DNA from: Amaranthus tricolor
Lineage: Eukaryota > Streptophyta > Magnoliopsida > Caryophyllales > Amaranthaceae
Length of the DNA: 64,000 nt
Assembly: GCF_026212465.1 (NCBI RefSeq)
Contig: NC_080049.1
Location: 24,066,230 to 24,130,229, forward strand
Reading direction: 5' to 3'
In this document: positions 45,230 to 57,200 of the stretch, in pieces
How positions within the stretch are numbered: the stretch's first letter is position 1
Layout: each line of letters begins with the position of its first letter
Made by a program: the position numbers and the translations under genes
The notes under the pieces: model-generated
The model's database searches: none
Seen by the model: the letters and a program-made list of their open reading frames with translations, nothing else
What the model was told of the DNA's origin: nothing

Positions 45230-47743
45230 TCAATTAATCTTTGAACATATTTTCCTAATTTGACCAGCATGACCCGTAAGAACACCAATTCTACCCATTT
45301 TAACCATGGATACTCCAAAATCCTTAAAGAAGCTTTCTGAATTACCACCTTTATGAGTTTGGACATAAGTTTTAGTTTGAATATCATCAAGTAATGCAGC
45401 ATCTGATTGAAATAATCCTCTATTTTTAGACACAAGATCATAGTAGTGTTCATCAAAAACCTTGGAGCTTCCCGGATCCATTTCTACTAAATTATTCGGC
45501 CCGTTTTCCAAACACTTTTTCCTCATTGCAGCAACGTAAGCAGGATCCATGGTTGGGTCAGAAAATTGGTTGCCTTTTCCGGTGAAATTGTATAGTCTTT
45601 TTATGAATGAAGAGCACTGAGCTATTCCTATTGTGTGCGCACCTGGAAATTCATACAATCAAATTTAGTTATTTTGTTTCAAATTAAAATATAATTACTT
45701 GCATAATTATGTGTAAAATTTTAAATAAAAAAAATAAATTTTGGTGACAAAAAAAAAGACTCTATCGCAAAGGTGGTCAGGTGCTTGTCATAATTGGGGT
45801 GGTGATATGGGAGATAGTCCTGGTGGTTCAGGTGGATCTCACATTTATGCTATAGTTGCTCAAGTCGTGGTGATTATTACTAGTTTTTTTATTTAGACAT
45901 TAACTTTTGTATATAGATAAACATAATTATTTTTGTAACATGTAATTTTATTAAATTAATGGTTAATTTTATTTTGTAAATTTAAATATAATTATTTTTT
46001 ATTTTATGTATAAATTTTGGACGTTTTTCATAAAAAACTAATTAACTTTATTATTATTAAATAATAATAACAAATATTCAATTATTTTTTATAATACGAA
46101 ATTCAATTTTGCAACAAATTGAAAGATGGCTATAAAATTCTTCAGAGACAAAAAAATTTTTGGCGACAAAGTGGGTGGCTACAAAAGGTTTTGTCACTAA
46201 ATATTGCTGGCGACAAAAGATTTTTGTCGCTAAATGTTGTTGGCCTAACAACTTTGTCGCCTTTTGCTTTTAATTGTGCAATGATTGTTAGAGGTTAAGA
46301 GTAAACATCTTTGTTTTTTAAAGAAAAGGTTAATAATGGTGAAATGAATTATTATAACGAATTATATATTGATGATTATTTAAATACCTGATAAGACAAC
46401 AAGATCTTTATTATCAAGTCCTCTTTGATGAAAAGCAGACTTTAAGGAGCTTATATTAGCAAAGGGTGGTGGCAAATTATCCAAAGCTTCACTAATCGAT
46501 GAAGTAACACCATCTCTTCTTCCGGTTTCAACTTGCCATGAAGCACCACCAGTCTACAAATTAACCCAATTTTTGTTAGTCCAAATATATGCCATAAAAT
46601 TTGGAACAATACCAATAATAAATATGAAAGAATTCATTATTACCTCAACCACAACATCTCTGGACACTAACGCTATTATATCAGCACATGAAACAACTTC
46701 GGGGCAATGTATTTCTATTGTACTCTTAACTTTTTCTATAACTTCATACCCTCTTAGGATTTTGTTTGGTGGGGCATCTTTCTCTGCTTGTTTTATAGGA
46801 GAATTTAAAAGTACGGATGCATCACAACCCTAAAAATTAAAATTCATAAAATTACAACTTAATATAATATTTAAACATATAACTATATTGGTGCATATGA
46901 AAATTCATATAAAACACATGCTATATTTTTACGATTCTAATTAATAGCTAGCTACACTTCTAAATAAACTCTGACGTAAAAAATTAAGATGGGTAGTTAT
47001 AAAAAAGAAACGGAAGATAATATTAATTGATGTATTTCTTCTGTTCCTTAAATAAGTTCTCACAAGAAGTATTGACGAGAATTAAAAAAATATATATTTT
47101 TTAAGTTAGTGGATATACTTTTTTATTGAATAATAAATATGATGGACAAAAAATGGGGACTATAAATATTAAAAAGAATTTAAATGAAAGTTAGTGGAAA
47201 AATATGCAGACTACAACTATTAAAAAAATGTTTTTATGAATTTAGTGGGACACATATGAGGATCATAAGTAATATAAAAATGTTAAAATGAAGTTAGTGA
47301 AAAACATATGAGAACTATAAGCACTATTATAATATTAAGAGGATAGACAAGGTTAATTTTGTTCGAAATTTATGACATAAATAAAACAACAAATAGAACA
47401 ACTTTAAATGGCAAATGAGAACAAGCAAGGGAAGGAATAGTACATAAATTATTAATGTGTTGAATTTAAAAATTTATAAATGCAATAATAAAAATATGAA
47501 GTATATACTCACCCTAACAAAACAATCATGATAGAACATTCTTAATAAGGGACCCGAAAGTGAAGGTGAGACAGCCAATGTTTGTTTGACAACATTCTTA
47601 GTAATGGCTTCAGCAAGAGGACATGACTTCTCATAAAACCCCACCCTTAAACCTTCAGCAGGATATATCATCAAAACCACAACAACTATTGCTAAATCAA
47701 ACAAGTGTTTGAAAACCCATGTTTTTGTATTAACTGCCATCAT
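45230..47743 (-). CDS. Class III peroxidase, copy 2, four exons, 331 aa
   Basis: Exons: 47743-47513, 46829-46644, 46553-46388, 45642-45230; introns are GT-AG with the usual phases of the family and 996 bases are in frame to TAA. Residues 1 to about 31 are a signal peptide (LAIVVVVLMIYPAEG core), then LRVGFYEKSCP, the mature N-terminus. Distal haem site RMFYHDCFVRGCDAS, HCPEVVSCADIIALVSRD in exon 2, TGGASWQVETGRRDG in exon 3, proximal His in LSGAHTIGIAQC across exon 3/4, and a normal C-terminus. All the usual Cys positions that I can place are present. It reduces H2O2 while oxidising phenolic donors in apoplast or vacuole; the individual role cannot be read. A second ATG follows the first directly. 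It is the intact paralogue of the copy at 18641-34352. Confidence 0.94.
45740..46262. repeat. GCGACAAA motif cluster in peroxidase copy 2 intron 3
   Basis: GGTGACAAAA at 45744, GGCGACAAAG at about 46157, GGCGACAAAAGATTTTTGTC at about 46209 and TTTGTCGCC at about 46254, in both orientations. Same motif as the cluster at 720-920. Probably a decayed DNA transposon inside the intron; ends not found. Confidence 0.45.
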
Positions 47744-49508
47744 TAATTAGTATAGATGATTAGAACTTAATTAAGAATTAGTTGAATAGGTGAGAAGAGA
47801 TTAGTAGTATAATTAATGAAGTTAATTAGAAATGGTACATGTTTAAGGAATGTATGTTATGGGGTTATATAGATGCATTAAAGCTAGAAAGAGTCAAATC
47901 TTGCCAACGTTGATGGAGGCTGCTGACTGCTGTTCCAAATTTGCATGCATACAAAACTTTTGTGTTTTATATTAGTTGCTTCCTGGTTGGTGTGTTATTT
48001 GTAATTTTTTTTTTTTTTATTGCTTATGCTTTAACATGCTTAACTAAAAGTACGTTTTGATAACAATATATTATTGAAAATAGAGAAAGGAAAGGGTAAG
48101 TTTTTGTATATTTTATTAAATGTCAAAATTTTCTGTTAGTGTTTGGTAGTTAGATATTTAGATTTCTAATTTTCTATAAAATTGAAACTATTTGATAAGT
48201 AGTGGTTATTATAATTTAGTGTATAATTTGCTGAGAACAAAATAAGGAGAAATTATTAAATCTTTACTTTTATTTTGAAATGGTACGAGGGGAAGTAGTA
48301 ATGTTATGATAACATCTACTTGTACCATTATATGTTTTTTAAACTGTTATTTTACTGAATAGAGATATTTGTAAAAAGTAGCATTTTAATCTCATTAAAA
48401 TATTAATAATTATTTCTTCCGTTCTGAAATAGTCGCCACATTAGACTTATTGAAACTATTCATCTTTTAAACTTATTTTATATATTAAGACTAATATATA
48501 AGAAAAAATATAGTCAAGTGAGATTTTATTTGAATCGTCTAATTGGGTACTTTCACAATAACAAATTTTTATAATTTTTCATTAAGCATAGTTTAAGATA
48601 TAAATTATCAAAATTACATATTGAATTGTGTAAAAAGTAAAATGTAACAAGTATAATGGAATGGATAAAGTATTTTTACTGTTATGTCAAACATGTCTTT
48701 CAACTTGATATAATTAGTAAAAGGTCTTGTTTAACTCATCTAAATATTTATAATATAATCAAAATATTTTTGAAGTGCATTTTTTTTATAAGTTTTGGAG
48801 CTATCTATGATATAATAATCAAAATAAGCATCATGTTATTAATATACGTACAAGTTCTTGTTTAGCTCATCATAAAAAAAGTATTATTTAATAAAAATCA
48901 ATAAAAATATTGAAGTAATAATTTTTTATTTTTTTTAATTTATGTGTTCTTGTAAAACGACTTTAGGATTATAATAAAATTAAACTGTATAAGTATACGA
49001 TTATAAGATTTTCCTATTTGTATCGTCAATATTAAATTATAAATACTATACCGTATAGCATTTATACTTTTAAAATTGACAATACACTCCCCAAAGATTA
49101 GTTATATACATTGCTATCATATACTTGGAAGTATAACTGTATAAGAATAGGGATTATAATAAAATCAAACTACCAATAAGCGACATTCTTCGTTATTGAG
49201 ATAGAAGTACTACCAATGTATTTTTTCATAATTTTCTAAGTTATTATTATTTTTAATAAGATATACTTAATACTTATATGTAGACCAATCAAAATTTATC
49301 TAAATCGATATTGATTTGAAATCTGACCGGAATTTAGTAGGTAGTAACTCGAAAATTTTGACTCGTGATCCATAAATGACTCGACTCGAAATTTACGGAA
49401 AAAATTTGATCAAACCTGATCGAAATACGAAACAGATCGTTTTGACCCATTTTCAATTCCATCTCATCACTTTAGTTATACGTCATTATTTTTAGTCGGG
49501 ATTCACTA
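47744..49508. other. Upstream region of peroxidase copy 2 and intergenic DNA
   Basis: Promoter side of the peroxidase for the first few hundred bases. At about 48412-48671 a weak MITE-like pair (TTTCTTCCGTTCTGAAATAG against CATTATAATGGAATGGATAAAG-like ends) is flanked by TA. The remainder is AT-rich with no gene. Confidence 0.4.
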
Positions 49509-50385
49509 TGTTATGAATTGTGTGACTTGAGTGCACATTTGATGGGTGCATTCATGTGGTGACTTATGGGATGGAATCCTAGAAATATCATTAATGGGTG
49601 TATTAAGTTTTGTCTTAATGTTTGTAGTTTATGATGATGATTAAAGTATGAATTAATGAGTTAATCATGGGAGTTATGGAACTTAATGAAGAAGTGTTAA
49701 GGTTTAATTCAAGATGCTCTACAATGCAAAGTCGAGCAAAACTGTCAGAAGCTCTCTGAAGTGCCGCTCAACCAGCTCGCTCGATCGAGCGAGCTTCAGG
49801 ATGGGTCGAGCGAGCAGACAGAATGTAACCAGAAACTTCCTATAGCCCACTCGACCGAGCGAGCCTCTGCTTTGGTCGAGCGATGTCTCTGATGCTCCTA
49901 GGATGCTGTTTTTTGACTCTTCAAGTGCTTGGGGCTGTTTCATTGTCATTTATTTATAGTTTTAATGTACTCAATGTTATTTAATGTGATCTCTCCTATA
50001 AATAGAGAGTTCATTTGCTCATCCAAGGATATCCACAAAAATACACCCCAAGCCAAACATTAGCCTATATCTCTTCTCTATTGTAATTCTCCATATTTGA
50101 GAGTTCTTTGAACTCCTTTGATAATATAAGAAATAATACATACCGGAGGACGTAGCCTAAGTTGGGTGAACCTCGTTAAATCTTTGTGTCGTTTTATTGC
50201 ATTACTTTCTCCTACAAACATCGATATCATTGATAGCTTAATTTGTTTGTCACAAAACCTCATACATTCGTTCTTGGCAATATTGGAGTTTGAAACACAT
50301 TATTCGAACTCTAATATAGCATCATTTTCACACTATATTTTAATAATTTTTATATTTTGAGTTAATATTTCTTTATTGTAACCTT
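49509..50385 (+). mobile_element. LTR-like fragment, possibly Copia, with TCGAGCGAGC palindromes
   Basis: It has an LTR-like layout: TGTTATGAATTGTGTGAC at the left, a TATAAATAGAG box near 49996, and downstream the phrase CCGGAGGACGTAGCC ... TTGGGTGAACCTCGTTAAA, which is common in the R/U5 part of plant Copia LTRs. Around 49765-49880 are three copies of CTCGxTCGAGCGAGC-type palindromes. No primer site, partner LTR or target duplication was found, so a solo or truncated LTR is most likely. Confidence 0.5.
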
Positions 50386-50420
50386 AAAATAGCTACATTT
50401 GTCCTTTTTGTAAGAAAATA

Positions 50421-50422
<2 letters not shown>

Positions 50423-50491
<69 letters not shown>
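50423..50491. repeat. (TA)n microsatellite
   Basis: Over 30 uninterrupted TA dinucleotides. The Tyr-Ile reading frame across it is an artefact. Confidence 0.95.
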
Positions 50492-50496
<5 letters not shown>

Positions 50497-50799
50497 CAAA
50501 TTTTCCATAAACATATAATCTACTCTCCAACAGCTTTCTATAAGCACCAAGTTTGAAGAATTCTACCAGGTATAGTCAAAGTTACGTCAAAATCTCTATC
50601 TCATGAGTTTTGTTAAAAATTTGTACATGTAAATTAATTTTTTTTCTGAAAACTTTTTATAAACTAAGATTATTATACAAATATGTTTTTTATCGTTAAA
50701 ACAAAGAAAACTCATCTCTTTAAAAACCTTTAAATTTTCGGCCAAATAAAGGATATATGAGACATTCTTTTTCTTTTAATTACTTACAGATCTCCACTC

Positions 50800-51722
50800 T
50801 ATGTTTCTTAGCCTAAAAACTCAATTTATGGAACTTGGTCAAAAAGTGTACAGGTAAAATATTAATCATAAGTAAATTTGACAGAAAACTATGTGGGAGG
50901 ATTAATTCAACGTTAATCTGGGAGAAAATAATAAAATTAGAAGGAGATCTGACAAACTTTATCTGGAAAGACTGAAGAAGTATTGAACGTGCATTAAGCA
51001 TATTAGTGTATGGGAAGGCACGTGCGATTGTGAGGACACTCGTCCATTGTTGAAGATTATTACAAGCTAGTAGGACACGTGTTAATAGAAAAAGCAAAGA
51101 GCGCCGTATAAATTAGAGGAAAAACCACCAAAGTAAAGGAGAACTCAATACGTCAAAGGCAACAACTGTGACATGCAAGGGAATTTTGGGGATTGATGAA
51201 ATAACCGAAAGAACATTCTACATGCACAATGATGGATTATAAATACACTTCATGGGGCATATAAATAAGGTAACTAAATTCTACTATTGAGAGAGATACA
51301 AAGAACTCTAAGTAATTTATTGCTAATGAGTTATTACAACTGAATTTCAATGACCCACATTGATTGATTTTCAGAAGAATATTAATTGCAAAATCATAAA
51401 TATAAGAGAGTAATTACAATTGTTCTAATTAATCTTCAAAAGAACATTTGTCAGATATTAAGAATATTTCCTAATAATCATAAAAACCTCACGTCTAAAT
51501 AATTCCTAAGTAGTAATCCACCTTATAACCACTATGCTTCTGGAAGGACCTATTAGGCAATTTGTTTCAGACCGATACTGACTTAGGCGTCGGAGTGGGT
51601 CCTCGGAAAAACATTCCGAGCCCTGCTAACCCCTTGTTGCATTTTACAGACACATTTATCTTCTCAGGTGATCTTACTGCATAGCTTGGCAAGATAGCAA
51701 AGAAGGACTTCCACCAACATTT
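50800..51722 (+). mobile_element. LTR-like fragment with the GGCGTCGGAG block
   Basis: ACTTAGGCGTCGGAGTGGGT at 51581-51600, followed by CCTCGG and CCCTGCTAACCCCTTGTTGC, parallels the shared block of the large and small Tat-type LTRs (CTTGAGCGTCGGAGGGG ... GACAAGGCTAA). A TATAAATACACT box lies at about 51239. There is no clear end, primer site or second copy. Probably a solo LTR or remnant of a third related family. Confidence 0.45.
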
Positions 51723-53740
51723 AACACTTGATTAATCATAAATCAAGGGATTAATTTCTTAATTAATTATACTACAAAACCAGACGGGAACAAAAAGTAT
51801 TGCTCAATACAATGTCAACTCTAAATTCACAAAAAATATCAAAGGAAAAATAATCTAAAAATCTCTAGTAAGAAAGAAATTAGTCACATATTAAAGAGCC
51901 GAAAGGAATAAAATTTTTAGATTTTTTTGATATGTTTTTTAGTAGAAGAGTTAGATCCTATGACTTAATTGTGTAAGATCTTAATTTAAGGAGCACTTCC
52001 AGAGCTTGAAGTCGCAGTATTTTTATATAGTATGTTTTAAATGTGTTTTTAAAGCAAATTAGCAAGTTTTTGTAAAACGTTTATTTTTAAAAATCTTAAT
52101 ATAGCATATTCTTTAATTCAAATCTTAAAATTTGTTGTGATGTATGTATATTTTATAATAATTTATTGTGTCTGCTAATATTATAGGCATCATACATGAT
52201 AAGTTTATTAATTATTTTAGTGTACTACTAAAATTAATATTAAAAATATTTTATTTGTGGATTATTATATTGAATGAATTTATAAGGCTTTGAGAAATAT
52301 TTTTTAAATTTCTTGTAAGTATATTTCAGAAATAAAATGTAAGGGATATATACTATATATATTTTTTCCTTATATTTATTTAATTATTGAAGTTTTTATC
52401 GATATTTAAGTGATTACGTTATTATCAAAATAATAGAGCGAGATAAATATATATTTTAAGTCTCCAAAAAATTTTTGCCAGAATATAATGTTTTCGGTTT
52501 AATCGATTAATAATTAATCAATAAATTATAAAATAAGAAAATAAATAATAAATATTAAATGAGATTAATTCTAAAACCCTTGAATTAATTTTCTTAGACT
52601 TTTATAGACTTTAATTATTCTGTAAAAATGACTATATAAATTATTTAAAATATATGGGAACATTTATATTAATTAAAGTGACTTTAAAATCATATAATAA
52701 GACTTCTATAAACTTAGAATTAATTTAGATACTTTATTATTAAATTAATATTATATCCGTTAAATAAATTTTAGGATCTTTATAAAATTATCATTAAACT
52801 ATAAAATTATTATTAATCGGCTTCCACTTAGTGTAAAATAAATTTAACTGTGATGGCCTATAATTCTATGAGTTTAAAATATTCTTATATACTGTTAATT
52901 ATTTCTAGTGATTAAATAATCATAAAATAATTATTAATTAGAATAATCACTTATAACTTTATGAATTGACCTCAACATCTTTATAAAGATTTAATCGATA
53001 AAGTAAAAGGTAATTAAGAAAAGATTATTTTTATAAAATCTCTTTTGATAAAAAGTTTATAAACATGTGGATTATTGAGTGGTGGTTTGAATCAAATACA
53101 TAATTATTTTGACTCATACTTTTTAAACTTTAAGTTATTCATTAAAAATGTTTTTATATTTTCTTAGAAAACTTTGTTGGATTTTAAGTGAGAGTCGAAA
53201 GATCCATTTACATTATCTTGCAAAAGTATGTTTAAGCTTTGTGAAAAAAGTTATGAATTATGTTTTGCAAGAAAATATGTTTATACCAAATGATAGAGTT
53301 TTGAAATTTTAAAATATAATTGTTAATACAAAGGTCATGCTCATTTTTAACTTAACAAAAGTTGTGTTATATTTTTATCACATTAACCAATAAATTACAA
53401 AATAAACTAATTTGGTTTACGATTTTTATTCGAATAACTTTTACCCCTAATCATAATTAAAACAGTAATAAAGCAAATTATATGAGACATATGACGCAAA
53501 ATTAGGATAGAGAAGTAAATTATATGCCATTTGCCAATCATGTCTCAAACTTTAAGGTCAGCAGTGCGTCAAATTGAGCTGTAAGTTGTGGGAACTGGGA
53601 AGGGCAATTGGGAAAATTTTTTAAGCTTAACGAATTTCCACAACACAAATTGAACCATCGATTAGGCAAAAAACGACCAAATTTCCTATCAACAACTGCC
53701 ATAATAAAAATACAAATTGTTGTGGAAGACGATGTCTTTA
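51723..53740. other. Intergenic, nothing recognised
   Basis: Extremely AT-rich DNA with many short ATTAAT and TAAAAT words but no long frame, no terminal repeats and no clear array. Confidence 0.5.
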
Positions 53741-53742
53741 AA

Positions 53743-53998
53743 AGACATTAAGAGTATTATAAATAGGCATTTAGAATATTATAAGTACTTAAGTACTTAT
53801 TCGATGGACATTAAATATACTATAAGTAGACATTAAAGATATTAAAAGTAAACATTAAAAATATAATAAGTAGGCTAATAGACTAAGTTTCTTGGTAGGC
53901 ATTAAAAATATTGTAAATAGGCATTTTAAGTACTTATTCGATGGACATTAAGTATATTGTAAGCAGACATTAAAATAATATAAGTAGACATTAAGGTT
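53743..53998. repeat. Minisatellite with RACATTAAA units
   Basis: About ten diverged units of 22-25 bp built on GACATTAAANATATTATAAG, and a longer unit containing TAAGTACTTATTCGATGGAC at about 53789 and 53924. It lies 250 bp past the end of the DUF829 gene. Confidence 0.8.
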
Positions 53999-54247
53999 TA
54001 ATGAGCTGAACCTAAAAGACGATCTCAGGGCCGTAAAAAAAAGTGTAGTACTTGTACTCTTCTAGAGTTGTATCAGGCTAATCAATTATTCCAAATTTGA
54101 TCCAAAAATAAAAATAGAATAAAAATAAAATTATCAATATTTCCAAATTACAGCAGAGGGTAATAAAGAAAGAATTAGAAGCCAACAGTACTTAGCATCT
54201 TAGGATATAGCACGGCGAACTTTTACCGAAATGATCCCAAACAAAAA

Positions 54248-57200
54248 CTAAACGTGTTGAAATGAGACGTTTAAGAAATTGTTAATGTGTGAGGTATATA
54301 CATCAGGAAATGTCCTGTAATGGTCAACATGAGGTGAAGATGTGAAATTAAAGGACCACACACTTCTTCCCTTCACCTTTTGCTGTTCAATAAAAGATTC
54401 TATAGACTGGTATGGGATAACCTTATCTGCTGTACTATACAAATAAAGCTGAGGGCAGTTTGGCTGATTATCTGAAAGTTGAGAGATGATCCTTGACAAT
54501 CTCCTGTTGAAGAAACAAAAGACATAAAAAAATAGCTCATAACAGATAAAATGTATGACCCAACTAAGCTTTCTGGTTTTGTTCGACCCAGAATGCATTT
54601 GGGTGCTCAAATGCTTGGCTCAATTTTTACTTGAGCGAATATTCTGATTTAAAAGCTGGCACAGCTGAAATGTTTTCCATGGCTCAGTACACCGTACAGT
54701 CCAGTCGATGATTGCCTAACAGAACTAAAATAAACAAGTTGAGCAATGCACAAATGCGGGAATGCTTACTGGTTCACATCAGGCAACTTCAAAAGGAAGG
54801 TAAACATTTTCTCTAATACTGCTAGTACTAAAGCCTCCAGTATGTAAGGATCATCCCGAAACTTTGATTTGTTTTTATCAGTACTTGGTTTTATATCCTC
54901 AGAAGATGGAGATATTGCAGTATTCCGTTTCTTTAGCAAGGCAGCTGCAAAGCCAGCTGCCCAGACCTAGATGAAATGTGAAAGTAAATGAGCATTTGAA
55001 AGCAGCTTCAAGATGAATATATTTGAAAGAACATTATAGCTCAGCAGCTTTTCCTGTTTAGTTATTCCATGATAATCGCGGGAAAAATATTTTCATACCA
55101 GATATGCGAGAGACTCAACTCAATACTTACAAGAGGTGAAACAAAAAGAATAAAGAAACATAGTCTTAAGTAGTTTCTGTTTTGAGTAGTTAGTTTTATG
55201 TTCTGTTTAGGTGGTTATGTTTGTTATTTTGTTATGCCAACTGTCTCGTAATTAGGAGGGTAAGCAAAGGCTATATATAGGCCAGCTTGTGATCTTTGTA
55301 AGAACATCTAAGAGTTGAATAAGAAGGAACAACAAAGGGAGTTAGGAGCAGACTCGAATTGCTCATTTCTGACAGTAGCATTCTGATCGTCTTTAACATC
55401 TTGATCTTTCTATTTGCATTCTGATTTTAGTGAGAATCTTGGTCTGAATTTTCAGCCCATAACAAATATTAACATCATAATCTCCTAAGCCCATGTCTCA
55501 ATTCGAGTTTTCAAAGTTTGATGCTTAATTAAAGATTTTACCAACAGGGGATCACTTTAAAGCCAGACAAACTTGATTCAAGATCAATTTCTCTCATGTT
55601 ATAAACAATTCGATAAGATAGAGTGACTCAGAACAATTAAAGTGAGAGGTGAACTCCGGCACACTTTCAATATGCCCAACTTCTACTTTACGAGAAAAAA
55701 GTCATGCAAAAACCAATTCCTAATAACAGTTGAAAGTTAACAACACAAGTGACATGAGTCATCTCACCTAGGGCTGAATGGTGTCTATGAGAGCTATAGA
55801 GCACTCTGAGTTATCAGATCACAAACCCACTACAATATGTACCAATAACATAAGGATTAGCTTGGTCCAATGTGATCTAAGCAGAAGATGCAGCCTCTAT
55901 AGTTCATATAAAGCACCTAAATTCTGATGCAAATGTGGCATTTGTCTGAAAAGAAGAGCAAATGCAGTCTGTTGGCCACATGAGAACCACTAAATTAACC
56001 ATAAGCTATCATCTTCACAGTCAAAGCGCTAAAAAATGAGTCTGATGTCACCAAAGTCCCCAATGAAAATGGAAATCATCAACTCTTCACAAAATATCAA
56101 TCGGTCTTTATGAATTGAAGAGATGGCTCCACATAACTACTCTTAGTCAAATCTCTAAAAGTTTTGGAAAGTTGTATTGAAGTATAAAACACTCTTAACC
56201 CTTAGTATGGGCTCACTGTAACGCCTCTGACAAAATATAAAGAGATGACAAGTACTTTTTAACATGTAATCCAGTGATTCAGGGCTTCAAAGTTTAACAG
56301 TTGAACCTCAAAACCTGAACATAGCACTATTTAAAAAATTGGATCACATCTAAGATGCTAAAATTACCAGTTGCCACACGCAACACAGAAAGATCAAAAC
56401 TTGTCATTGTTAAGACAAGAGGAAAAAGATATAAGAGCTACATAAGGATCAAGCAAGCCACCTAAACCTAAAAAATGGTGCAGGTAGATGAGCATCTTGA
56501 AGCACAATCAATATATTTTGAAAAGTAACTAAGGGAAAAAAACTCCATACATGAATGTTACAACTCGGAAGCCTTTGTTATAAAGTCCCACCAGGATTAA
56601 TGCGAGGAAAATATACCATAAAACCTATGTCTATAACTGGAGTTTACAAGTTAAGGAGAAAAATTAAGGAAAGGGGTGAGCTTTCATCTGGCTTATTGTT
56701 GATCCTAGTAAAACATTAAACATTTGTGGTATCAGAGTTGAGTCAAAGTTTGCTTTTACATCAATAAAATATTTTCATATCTTTTGTGTTCTTTACGGAG
56801 TTTAACTTCTTTGTCAAGTAATCTTGACAGCAGTAGAAAGTGAAACCTTTACTAGGTTCAGCATAGATCTATTGTTCAAGGGAAAATTTATCTCCTAAAA
56901 AAGCTATTGAAACTTTCACAGGCTTCATATCTACCTAAGGATCTCACTTTCAAGGGGTTAATAAAAACTGGATAAACTCTGTACAAAAATTAAATGGAAT
57001 AAAATGATGTGGAACCAACGATGTCAAAGTCACCTGCACACACTTCTTGAGTATGTCCAACTCATTCCTGGAGGAAAAAGTAACGAAAGAGACCCAATTC
57101 TTATTAGCAGTTGAGGTTGACTAGTGTTCAGAGTCTAGAGAATTCAAGACTCAAGAGTGAGTAGAAGTTGCATCATGACATGCTAGTAGTTGTTAAAACA

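Noticed and set aside
54248..54610. 120-codon frame as a separate gene
   Set aside because: Only its part from 54503 down is coding, as exon 4 of the DUF829 gene; the rest is intron read-through.
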